A stretch of DNA of 64,000 bases from positions 1,770,641 to 1,834,640 of the forward strand of contig OZ239144.1 of NCBI GenBank assembly GCA_965194505.1, given 5' to 3'. Positions 21,836-29,069 of the stretch are shown in pieces. The position numbers and the translations under genes are program-made. The DNA comes from Hahnella aquatica. Its GTDB lineage: Bacteria > Pseudomonadota > Gammaproteobacteria > Burkholderiales > Burkholderiaceae_A. A model generated the notes under the pieces. It had not been told where the DNA came from. It did no database searches and saw only the letters and a list, made by a program, of their open reading frames with translations. Every line of letters begins with the position of its first letter. The stretch's first letter is position 1.

Positions 21836-22368
21836 TGCTCAAACGAATTGCACTGCTTGCGGCGGCCGCCGCCATGATTGGCCTACAAGGCTGCGCGGGC
21901 CCATCGGTCGAGCGCTACGCCCAAGAAAAGCCTGCGCTGGACCTGGCCCAATATTTCCAGGGTCGCACCACGGGCTGGGGCATGGTCACCGACCGCTCCG
22001 GTGAAGTCACAAGACGCTTTGTGGTGCAGATCGATGGCCGCTTCGAAGGCAACACGGGGGTGCTCGACGAGACCTTTGAATGGTCGGATGGCGAGAAACA
22101 GAAACGCATCTGGCGCCTCGAAAAACTTGGCCCCAACCGCTGGAAGGGCACGGCCGATGACGTGGTGGGAGAGGCCACCGGCGAGATCGCGGGCAACGCA
22201 CTCCATTGGCGCTACACCTTGGCTGTGCCGGTCAAGGGAACCGTGATCAACATGGCCTTTGATGACTGGATGGTGCTGATCGATGACAAGGTCATGCTCA
22301 ACCGCGCCACCTTCAGCAAGTTTGGCATTCGGCTCGGTGAGGTCACCCTCTCATTTCAGCGGCCCTAA
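21832..22368 (+). CDS. DUF3833 family lipoprotein
   Basis: 178 residues. A lipoprotein signal peptide ends in the lipobox LQGC (C21). The body matches DUF3833: YFQGRTTGWGMVTDRSGEVTRRF, TFEWSDGEKQKRIWRL and WMVLIDDKVMLNRATFSKFG. The start codon overlaps the MFS stop (ATGA). The family accompanies fatty-acid-modifying clusters and may be a periplasmic lipid-handling protein; this is inference. Confidence 0.85.
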   Translation: MMLKRIALLAAAAAMIGLQGCAGPSVERYAQEKPALDLAQYFQGRTTGWGMVTDRSGEVTRRFVVQIDGRFEGNTGVLDETFEWSDGEKQKRIWRLEKLGPNRWKGTADDVVGEATGEIAGNALHWRYTLAVPVKGTVINMAFDDWMVLIDDKVMLNRATFSKFGIRLGEVTLSFQRP

Positions 22369-22374
22369 CAGCCC

Positions 22375-23169
22375 ATGCCCTTGAATCAACCCATCCCAAG
22401 CCTTCGGGGCCGCACCGTCTGGGTGGTGGGCGGCTCGGCCGGCATTGGCCAAGCCCTGGCGCAACAGGCCCTGGCGCAGGGCGCTCGCCTGGTGGTCTCT
22501 GGGCGCCGGGCGCAGACACTCTCTGAGGCCTTCCCCTCGGCGGATGTGCGGCGAGAGGTCTTGAACATCACGGAGCGCGGCGGTGCCCAGCGGGTGCTCG
22601 ATGCACTGGCCGCCGATGGCTGGCTGCCGGACCTGGTCTTCTGGGTGGCGGGCGATTACAAGCCGCAGCCCATTGCAGACTTCCAGGTGGAGGATGCTCG
22701 CCAGGTGGTGGAGACCAACCTCTTGGCCTGCTACGACGGGCTTCGCGCACTGCTCAACCATTGGCTGCCACTGGCGCCCGGCCGCCTGGCCCAAGGGGTT
22801 CCAAGGTTTCACATCTGCTGGTTCTCAAGCGTTGCGGGCTACCGCGGCCTTCCACTGGCGCTGTCTTACAGCGCCAGCAAGGCGGGCTTGAACGCCATGG
22901 CTGAAACAAGCTTCGTAGAACTCAAGCCCAAGGGCATTGATGTCTCGCTGGTCTGCCCAGGCTTTGTGAAGACCCGGCTCACCGATGGAAACGACTTCAA
23001 AATGCCCGCACTCATCTCCATCAATGAAGCCGCAGAGCAGACGCTTCGGGGGCTCGCCAAGGGTGAGTTTGAAATCCATTACCCCAAGCGCTTTACCTGG
23101 TTCATGAAGTTGCTAAGGGTGCTGCCCCACCGGCTTTTTTTCTGGCTCATGGGGAAGACGCTGCGCTAA
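22375..23169 (+). CDS. Short-chain dehydrogenase/reductase
   Basis: 264 residues. Rossmann nucleotide motif GGSAGIG (residues 19-25, NADP type with R44-R45 after strand 2), catalytic serine at 151-152 and Y165-S-A-S-K169. A hydrophobic C-terminal region (FMKLLRVLPHRLFFWLMG) suggests membrane association. It is the last gene of the tightly spaced run; a 230-base gap follows. Substrate unknown. Confidence 0.88.
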   Translation: MPLNQPIPSLRGRTVWVVGGSAGIGQALAQQALAQGARLVVSGRRAQTLSEAFPSADVRREVLNITERGGAQRVLDALAADGWLPDLVFWVAGDYKPQPIADFQVEDARQVVETNLLACYDGLRALLNHWLPLAPGRLAQGVPRFHICWFSSVAGYRGLPLALSYSASKAGLNAMAETSFVELKPKGIDVSLVCPGFVKTRLTDGNDFKMPALISINEAAEQTLRGLAKGEFEIHYPKRFTWFMKLLRVLPHRLFFWLMGKTLR

Positions 23170-23197
23170 CGGGGGATCCACACGGTGAAGCGATCTT

Positions 23198-23368
23198 CTA
23201 GCCCGCCACCGACTCATGCATGCTCAGCCGCACAGACAACAGCACCGCAGAATCCACAGGCGAGCAGCGGCGGGCGTTGTCGAGCAGATTCGACACAATC
23301 ACCCGCAGCCGCTCCACACAGCAGGCACAAGCCCAACATAAGGCGTGGAAGAACGGAAAAGGGCGTGG
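23198..23368 (-). pseudogene. Remnant of a sensor histidine kinase (N-box of the ATPase domain)
   Basis: The 230 bases between the SDR and NTF2-like genes hold no intact gene, but the minus strand has an open stretch of 56 codons ending in TAG at 23198. It contains RLRVIVSNLLDNARRCSP, which matches the N-box of histidine kinase HATPase domains (usual form NLLDNAxxYSP), followed by a plausible next strand AVLLSVRLS and then the stop. No start codon, no H-box before it and no G-boxes after it are present. I read it as a decayed kinase fragment. Chance resemblance is possible because only about 30 residues match. Confidence 0.5.
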
Positions 23369-23399
23369 TCATGGCGGTTGGCCCTCATTATCATTGAGC

Positions 23400-23891
23400 A
23401 TGACCATTGCGCCGAGCCCAGACGACTTCCTAAAGGCCGCTGCCAACCTCGGGCCGCACAGCCTCAACACACTGGTGGCCCACTACCACCCCGAGGCCCG
23501 GTTTCAAGACCCCTTCCAAACCGTCACGGGCCGCGAGGCCATTGCAGCCGTCTATCGGGGCATGTTTGCCAACCTCATCGAGCCCCGGTTCACGGACCTG
23601 GCCGTGGCGGTGGCTCCCGCCGGCCCGCCTTCACCCAACCCTGCCGGCAGCCCGGGACCTTGCTGGGCGGTGCGCTGGGTGTTTCGTTTCCGTGTGAAGC
23701 CAGGCGCACCCGAGCAGGCCATTGCCGGCACCAGCTGGCTGTGGCTGTGCCCCGAGACAGGCCTGATTCAAGAACACCAAGACCATTGGGACGCCAGCGA
23801 ACTCTTTGCAGCCTTCCCTGGCCTGGGCTGGGCGGTTCGCAGCCTCAAAAGACGCATCGCAACAGTGGGACATGTCACGGAAAAGACTTGA
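23400..23891 (+). CDS. Nuclear transport factor 2-like (SnoaL-type) protein
   Basis: 163 residues, a small single-domain protein of the NTF2-like fold: LNTLVAHYHPEARFQDPFQTVTGREAIAAVYRGMF followed by strands ending in WLCPETGLIQEHQDHWDASELF. NTF2-like genes recur next to LitR-controlled lipid operons. The start at 23400 is the only one that begins at the family's first helix. An insertion rich in Pro/Gly (about residues 72-86) lies between the predicted helices and the sheet. Function unknown. Confidence 0.75.
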   Translation: MTIAPSPDDFLKAAANLGPHSLNTLVAHYHPEARFQDPFQTVTGREAIAAVYRGMFANLIEPRFTDLAVAVAPAGPPSPNPAGSPGPCWAVRWVFRFRVKPGAPEQAIAGTSWLWLCPETGLIQEHQDHWDASELFAAFPGLGWAVRSLKRRIATVGHVTEKT

Positions 23892-23911
23892 ATCGTTTAT
23901 AGAATGGGCAC

Positions 23912-24790
23912 GTGAAGACCATACACTCCGACCAAATGCTCTACCCCGAACTCTTTCGCGCCTTCGAGCGGGTTCGATGGGATCTCGACAAAGACATCGA
24001 CTGGGCCTCTTTTGATGCCAGCCTGCTCTCTGACGAGCAGGCCCTCACCATCAAGATGAACGCCATCACCGAGTGGGCGGCCCTGCCCGCCACCGAGATG
24101 TTCCTGCGCGACAACCGCCACGACAGCGACTTCTCGGCCTTCATGTCGGTCTGGTTCTACGAAGAACAAAAACACAGCCTCGTGCTCATGGAATACTTGC
24201 GCCGGTTCAGGCCAGAGATGGTGCCCACCGAGGCTGAACTGCACGCGGTGCGCTTTGAGTTCGACCCAGCCCCCGCCCTCGAGACCCTGATGCTGCACTT
24301 CTGCGGCGAGATTCGGCTCAACCACTGGTACCGCTGTGCAGCCGAATGGCACACCGAGCCGGTCATCAAGCAGATCTACGAGACCATTGCCAAGGACGAA
24401 GCCCGCCATGGGGGCGCCTACCTGCGCTACATGAAGAAGGCCCTTCACCAGGTTGGCGACAACGCCCGGTCTGCCTTTGCCAAGATTGGCGTTTTAATGG
24501 CCTCAGCCAGTCGCACGGCCAAGGCCCTGCACCCCACCAACCTGCACGTGAACGAATCGCTCTACCCGAACGACACCGTGCAGAGCCGCCTGCCCGAACC
24601 CGGCTGGCTCGAGCGCTGGCTCGACGAGCAGATTCGGTTCAACACCGACTGGGAAAAGAAGGTGGCCGAGCGCATCTTGCACAACCTGAGCCTGCTCTTT
24701 GAGCGGCCTTTCGAGAGCGTGCAAGAACTCAACCGCTTCCGAAAGGAAATCAACCGCGGCCTGGCCAGCCCGGATACGCAGCCCGCTTGA
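23912..24790 (+). CDS. Ferritin-like diiron protein, acyl-ACP desaturase-like
   Basis: 292 residues from a GTG start. Diiron ligands of the ferritin/acyl-ACP desaturase superfamily are visible: E62, E85-x-x-H88 (EEQKH), E133 and E163-x-x-H166 (DEARH), with spacing as in soluble desaturases. Usual annotation in betaproteobacteria is ferritin-like domain protein. Placed 20 bases after the NTF2-like gene and overlapping rfaE2, it could oxidise acyl chains in the same lipid pathway, but it may equally be an unrelated oxygenase. No signal peptide or membrane segment is evident. Confidence 0.7.
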   Translation: MKTIHSDQMLYPELFRAFERVRWDLDKDIDWASFDASLLSDEQALTIKMNAITEWAALPATEMFLRDNRHDSDFSAFMSVWFYEEQKHSLVLMEYLRRFRPEMVPTEAELHAVRFEFDPAPALETLMLHFCGEIRLNHWYRCAAEWHTEPVIKQIYETIAKDEARHGGAYLRYMKKALHQVGDNARSAFAKIGVLMASASRTAKALHPTNLHVNESLYPNDTVQSRLPEPGWLERWLDEQIRFNTDWEKKVAERILHNLSLLFERPFESVQELNRFRKEINRGLASPDTQPA

Positions 24791-25320
24791 CCAGCCCACT
24801 GCCCTTTCTCAACAAGATTCACTCCGGCTCGGGGGTTGACGATGCCCCGAGCGCAGGCCTGCTGGCGGCACTGGCCGCCCTGCCCAGGCCAGTGGTCTTC
24901 ACCAACGGCGTCTACGACCTGCTTCACCGTGGCCATGTGACCCTGCTGGCCCAGGCCCGGGCCGAGGGTGCCAGCCTGGTGCTGGCGCTCAACAGCGACG
25001 CCTCGGTCCGGCGCCTCAACAAGGGCGCAGACCGCCCCATCAACAGCCTGGAGGACCGCATGGCCGTGGCCGCCGCCCTGGGCTGCGTGGATGTGGTCAC
25101 GAGTTTTTCAGACGACACGCCGCTCGCGCTCATTCTGGCCACACGGCCCGATGTGCTGGTCAAGGGCGGTGACTGGGCGCTCGAGGACATCGTGGGCGGG
25201 GCCGAGGTGCGCAGCTGGGGCGGGCGGGTCTGCTCGATTCCCTTTGAGCACGAACGCTCGACCACGGCCACCCTGGCCCGCATTCGGGGGCATGAAGCCC
25301 CAGGGCCTTCAACGACTTAA
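24787..25320 (+). CDS. rfaE2: D-glycero-beta-D-manno-heptose 1-phosphate adenylyltransferase
   Basis: 177 residues. Makes ADP-heptose for the lipopolysaccharide inner core; it corresponds to the C-terminal half of fused HldE. The nucleotidyltransferase motif is H47-R-G-H50 within TNGVYDLLHRGHV, followed by LALNSDASVRRLNKG and VKGGDWA. The TTG start at 24787 overlaps the preceding TGA. The end overlaps convergent coaX by 4 bases. The separate kinase half is not in this window. Confidence 0.92.
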   Translation: MTSPLPFLNKIHSGSGVDDAPSAGLLAALAALPRPVVFTNGVYDLLHRGHVTLLAQARAEGASLVLALNSDASVRRLNKGADRPINSLEDRMAVAAALGCVDVVTSFSDDTPLALILATRPDVLVKGGDWALEDIVGGAEVRSWGGRVCSIPFEHERSTTATLARIRGHEAPGPSTT

Positions 25321-26159
25321 ACCGGGTCGTGGGCCAAGGCCCGCTGGAGCCCCTGAAACACGAGGTCTGGCACATGCAACGCCGGGGCCATGGCCTGTTG
25401 CAGCTGGTGATGCAGGCGGTCATGGGCCTCGAGCCAGCCCTGGGCGTGGCCCCCATGCACCAACACGCAGTGCGCCCGGGGCAGCCCAAGCAAAGGGCTC
25501 ACCTGGGCCAACTCAATGCCCATGGCAAGCGCCTGGGCCGAGTCGCGCGGCCAGCCGCGCTCAGACAACGCCTGGGGCGGCGCCTCAAAGAGCGGGCCCA
25601 ATGCGGCCGTGCCCTGGGCGAGTGCCTGGCGCATAAGGTCAAAGCCCGGAAGAATCACGCCACCCTCAAAGCGCCAGGCCCCTGAGACGCGCGCGATGGA
25701 GTCCATCACCGTGGCCGTGCCCGCCGAGACAACCAACACATGCTCGGCCTGCGGGTCGCGCGAGGCGACGGCCGCCACCGCACCCAGGGCAGCCACCCAG
25801 CGGTCCGACCCCAGCTGCGAGGGGTCGCAGTAATCGTTACCAAGGCCGGCCTGCTCTGAACGGGAGCAGACACGGCACACGGGGGAGCCCGTGGCCCGCT
25901 CGGCCCACTGCACCAAGGCCTCAGCCTGGTCGCACGGCCCCACCGACACCAGCGCCGCGCGGCACGGCAGGCCCTGCTCATCCAGGGCCATGAGCCCAGG
26001 CACACAGGCCTCGGCGAGCTCAGACACCAAGGCAGCCGCGGGGCGGCCGGCGGCGACCAAGGCCCCCTGCCCCAGCGCACCACCCTCGTCCGAGCACAGC
26101 TGCCACTTCAGGCGGCTGTTGCCCAAGTCCAACAACAGGCTGGCTGCCGGCAGCTTCAA
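25317..26159 (-). CDS. coaX: Type III pantothenate kinase
   Basis: 280 residues. Phosphorylates pantothenate, the first step of coenzyme A synthesis. ASKHA-fold motifs are seen: LLLDLGNSRLKWQ (phosphate 1), LGSDRW, and VSAGTATVMDSI. The start is taken as TTG at 26159 (MKLPAASLLLDLGN), overlapping the birA stop; the open frame continues far upstream but runs antisense-free through birA with no similarity. Operon with birA, the usual betaproteobacterial pair. Confidence 0.9.
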   Translation of the reverse strand: MKLPAASLLLDLGNSRLKWQLCSDEGGALGQGALVAAGRPAAALVSELAEACVPGLMALDEQGLPCRAALVSVGPCDQAEALVQWAERATGSPVCRVCSRSEQAGLGNDYCDPSQLGSDRWVAALGAVAAVASRDPQAEHVLVVSAGTATVMDSIARVSGAWRFEGGVILPGFDLMRQALAQGTAALGPLFEAPPQALSERGWPRDSAQALAMGIELAQVSPLLGLPRAHCVLVHGGHAQGWLEAHDRLHHQLQQAMAPALHVPDLVFQGLQRALAHDPV

Positions 26160-26932
26160 GGCCCAACCGGCCGCAGAGAGACCGCACCCAAGGCCCGCTC
26201 CACCAGGGCCCCATTGGCCAGGCGCAGGCGCAGCCGTCCATCTGGCGTCACGCCCTCGGAGCGCCCTTCCAACTGTTCTTGCACGCCCACCAACACGATC
26301 TGTGCCCCCAGGTGGGCATCCCAACGTGCATACGACTGGGCCAAGGCCTGAGCATCGAGCTGCGGCGCCATGGCGAGCGCGGCCACGGCATCGACCAGCG
26401 GCGCGACCCAATCGGTCACCTGCAGGGCAGGGTCGGCGGCCTCGAGCAGCCCCATGGCTTGGAGCCCCTCGGGCATGGGCACACGCCATCGGCCATTGAG
26501 GCCCATGCCGGCCACCAGCCAGGCCTGGGCACCGAGGTTCAAACGCTGCACCAGCACGCCGCCGGCCTTGCGGCCATGGCAGTAGAGGTCGTTGGGCCAT
26601 TTGAGGGCGAGCCCCTTGGCCGTCTCGGCCGGCAGCCGGGGCTCAAGGGTTTGAAGAACCTGCAGGGCCAGCCACGTGGGCCAGGGCGGCAGCGCACCAA
26701 ACGGCAGACCAAGGTGGATTTGATCGACATGCTCGGGCCAGGCCAGGCTCATGGCCAGGCCATCCCCACACGAGACCCACTGGCGCCCGTGCTGGCCCAC
26801 GCCGGCCTGCTGATCACACGAGACCAGCACAAAGGGGGCCGTGGCCAGGCCCTGTCGAACCCGCTCCACGGCCAAGAGATGGGTGGAGGCCACCCCCGAG
26901 CACTGCTCAATCGGCCACATGCTTGGCATCAT
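26156..26932 (-). CDS. birA: Biotin--[acetyl-CoA-carboxylase] ligase, lacking the DNA-binding domain
   Basis: 258 residues. Activates biotin to biotinyl-AMP and attaches it to the carboxyl carrier protein. The N-terminal helix-turn-helix of E. coli BirA is absent, as common here. Catalytic lysine K111 lies in LKWPNDLYCHGRKAGG. The adenylate-binding loop, normally GRGRRG, reads GVGQHG (44-49), so the residue matching E. coli R118 is glutamine. Start at 26932 or 26929 (adjacent ATGs) is uncertain; no clear ribosome site is seen, and the divergent VanZ start lies only 7 bases away. Confidence 0.9.
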   Translation of the reverse strand: MMPSMWPIEQCSGVASTHLLAVERVRQGLATAPFVLVSCDQQAGVGQHGRQWVSCGDGLAMSLAWPEHVDQIHLGLPFGALPPWPTWLALQVLQTLEPRLPAETAKGLALKWPNDLYCHGRKAGGVLVQRLNLGAQAWLVAGMGLNGRWRVPMPEGLQAMGLLEAADPALQVTDWVAPLVDAVAALAMAPQLDAQALAQSYARWDAHLGAQIVLVGVQEQLEGRSEGVTPDGRLRLRLANGALVERALGAVSLRPVGP

Positions 26933-26938
26933 ACGGAG

Positions 26939-28105
26939 ATGGACCATTGGATGCGCGAACGCGTGGGGTGGGAGCGCTGGTTGGTGGGCGTGGGCCTGCT
27001 CGTGGCCCTGGCCCTCATCAGCCTCTACCCCTACACCGGCTGGACCTGGCCTGCCAGTGGGCATCCGTTCGCCTTTTTGTTCGAGCCACCGCCCCGCTAC
27101 CGAACGAGCTTCGACCTCTGGACCAACCTGCTGGCTTACCTGCCCGTGGGTGCCGTCTGGGCCAACATCTTCCGAAGCCGCGGCATCGGGCGGGCGGTGC
27201 TCTGGGCCACGCTCGTCGGCCTGGCCTGGTCACTCAGCATGGAGGCCACCCAGTCGTTCTTGCCCAATCGTCGGGCCCAATGGCTCGACCTGCTTGCCAA
27301 CGGTCTGGGGGCACTGCTGGGAGCGGCCGCCTGGGCCTTGATGGCGCGGCGACTGCGCCAACGGGCCGCCATTCGGCGTGCCCATGTCTGGGGCAGCGGG
27401 CCCATCAGCCTCACGGGTGCCACAGGCCTCACCCTGCTGTGGCTCTTTGCACAGGCCGCCCCCACCCCGCTGTGGCTCGCCTTTGGCGACATCCTGCCGC
27501 TGGAATTGGCCATCCGCCCCTTCGGGGCCGAAGGGGCCGCGGCAGGCTCCACCTGGCCGCTGGGCGAGGGCGAGCGCATCTTCACCGAGGCAAGCCTCGT
27601 GGTATGCGCCCTGCTGGGCCTGGCCATTCACCTGAAGCTGGGGCTGTCTGGCCAGCACCGCCAGTGGCTGCGCCAAATTGCGGGCAACTGGGCCTGGGTC
27701 ATCACCCTGGCCCTGCTCATTGGCGTGGGCTCGCGCATGGCCTGGGTGCTGCTGCTGCAGCCCCACCCCCTGGCCCACGACACCTTCTGGGTGGGCCTGG
27801 AGGCCTGGTTCAGCCCTGGGGTGCAGGTCGGCCTGCTGCTGGTGGCCCTGCTCGGCGCTGCCGTGGCCTTTCTGGGCCCGCTGGGCCTGTGTGGCCTGGG
27901 CATGGCGCTGGCCCTGCTCTTGGCCATGCTGGCCTCTGGCCTGCCCAATGCCGACACCGAGCCCAATGTGATCGTGGTCCTGGCCCAAGGCCAGTGGATC
28001 AACCTGCGAGGCCTGGCCGCCTGGGCTGCCGCCCTATGGCCCTTTGTGTCGGTGGGCTGGCTCGCCCTTTGGCTGCTCAAAAGCCGCCGTACACTACGCC
28101 GATGA
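26939..28105 (+). CDS. VanZ-family membrane protein
   Basis: 388 residues, strongly hydrophobic with about 9-10 predicted membrane segments. The VanZ-like block is in the N-terminal third: DLWTNLLAYLPVGAVWANIF and SMEATQSFLPNRRAQWLDLLANGLGALLGA (residues about 60-125). A second, unrelated-looking multi-span region follows. ATG at 26951 is an alternative start, because GGAG at 26935 touches the first ATG directly. The stop overlaps the ferredoxin start (ATGA). VanZ in enterococci gives teicoplanin resistance; the role of these proteobacterial relatives is unknown. Confidence 0.8.
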   Translation: MDHWMRERVGWERWLVGVGLLVALALISLYPYTGWTWPASGHPFAFLFEPPPRYRTSFDLWTNLLAYLPVGAVWANIFRSRGIGRAVLWATLVGLAWSLSMEATQSFLPNRRAQWLDLLANGLGALLGAAAWALMARRLRQRAAIRRAHVWGSGPISLTGATGLTLLWLFAQAAPTPLWLAFGDILPLELAIRPFGAEGAAAGSTWPLGEGERIFTEASLVVCALLGLAIHLKLGLSGQHRQWLRQIAGNWAWVITLALLIGVGSRMAWVLLLQPHPLAHDTFWVGLEAWFSPGVQVGLLLVALLGAAVAFLGPLGLCGLGMALALLLAMLASGLPNADTEPNVIVVLAQGQWINLRGLAAWAAALWPFVSVGWLALWLLKSRRTLRR

Positions 28106-28413
28106 GCCGATTCAAACACCATGTCTTCTTTTGCACGAACCAGCGCGATGCTGGCGTGGACTGCTGCAACAACTGCGGCGCAACCGACCTTCAAGCCTAT
28201 GCGAAAGACCGCATCAAGGCGCTCAAGCTCAATGGCGAGGGCAAGGTGCGCATCAACAAGGCGGGATGCCTGGACCGATGCGACTTCGGGCCGGTGATGG
28301 TGGTCTATCCGGAAGGCATTTGGTACCAGTATGTCGACCAGAGCGATGTCGATGAGATCATCGACCAGCACCTGGTCAAGGGCCTGCCGGTGGAGCGCCT
28401 GCGGATCGCGTGA
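28102..28413 (+). CDS. Thioredoxin-like (2Fe-2S) ferredoxin
   Basis: 103 residues, the size of the stand-alone thioredoxin-like 2Fe-2S ferredoxins. Cysteines C11, C22/C25 and the pair C56-x3-C60 in GCLDRCDFGPVMVVYPEGIWY give the ligand pattern. It overlaps both the VanZ gene and the hydrolase gene (ATGA, GTGA), so all three are co-translated. Its electron-transfer partner is not apparent from the neighbours. Confidence 0.9.
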   Translation: MSRFKHHVFFCTNQRDAGVDCCNNCGATDLQAYAKDRIKALKLNGEGKVRINKAGCLDRCDFGPVMVVYPEGIWYQYVDQSDVDEIIDQHLVKGLPVERLRIA

Positions 28414-29069
28414 ACGCCCAGACAGAAGTCCACCTCATTGACGGGCCAGCAGGCCCGCTGGATGTGGCCCTGGACCGGCCCAGTGGCCCGGCAGCCGGGC
28501 TGGCCGTGCTGGCCCACCCGCACCCCCTCTTTGGTGGCACCCGAGACAACAAGGTGGTGCAGACTATCGCGCGTGCACTCCTGGCCCGAGGGCTGCTCTG
28601 CCTGCGCCCAAATTTTCGTGGCGTGGGCCAGAGTGCCGGCGAACACGACAACGGCCAGGGCGAACAAGACGACCTCTGGGCGACCTGGGTCTGGGCGGAA
28701 CAGACCTTCGGCCCGGAGGTGGGCGAACGGCGCTGGATGGCGGGCTTTTCCTTTGGGGCTGTGATGTCCACCCACCTGGCGGCCCAGTGGGAGGCTGGCC
28801 GCGCGAGCCGCGGCCTGGGCGCCCTGCCCCTGGGGGTGTGCCTGCTCGTGGGCCTGGCCACTGAACGCATGACCCCTGCCGCGCCCTGCGCGGTGACCCG
28901 AATGATTCACGGCGAGACCGACGATGTCGCCAGCCTGGCCGGCGCCCTGGACTACGCACGACCGCATCAGCAACCCATCTTGGTCTTGCCCGGTGCGGGC
29001 CACTTCTTTCACGGCATGCTGCCCGAGCTGCGCAGCCTGGTGACCATGGCGGTGGCCGATGCCCACTGA
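28410..29069 (+). CDS. Alpha/beta hydrolase
   Basis: 219 residues from a GTG start overlapping the ferredoxin stop. The nucleophile elbow is G112-F-S114-F-G116 and the oxyanion region HPHPLFGGTRDNKVVQ is typical of the small esterase-like family found next to dacC in betaproteobacteria. The likely catalytic histidine is in GAGHFFHG near the end. No signal peptide. Substrate unknown. Confidence 0.85.
   Translation: MNAQTEVHLIDGPAGPLDVALDRPSGPAAGLAVLAHPHPLFGGTRDNKVVQTIARALLARGLLCLRPNFRGVGQSAGEHDNGQGEQDDLWATWVWAEQTFGPEVGERRWMAGFSFGAVMSTHLAAQWEAGRASRGLGALPLGVCLLVGLATERMTPAAPCAVTRMIHGETDDVASLAGALDYARPHQQPILVLPGAGHFFHGMLPELRSLVTMAVADAH

Noticed and set aside
23909..23918. CACGTG in the ferritin-like gene start as a parS half
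   Set aside because: The flanks do not extend the parS palindrome; only the 6-bp core is shared.
26160..26600. Long upstream extension of the coaX frame
   Set aside because: It runs through birA in another frame and shows no kinase similarity; the conserved N-terminus starts at the TTG at 26159.
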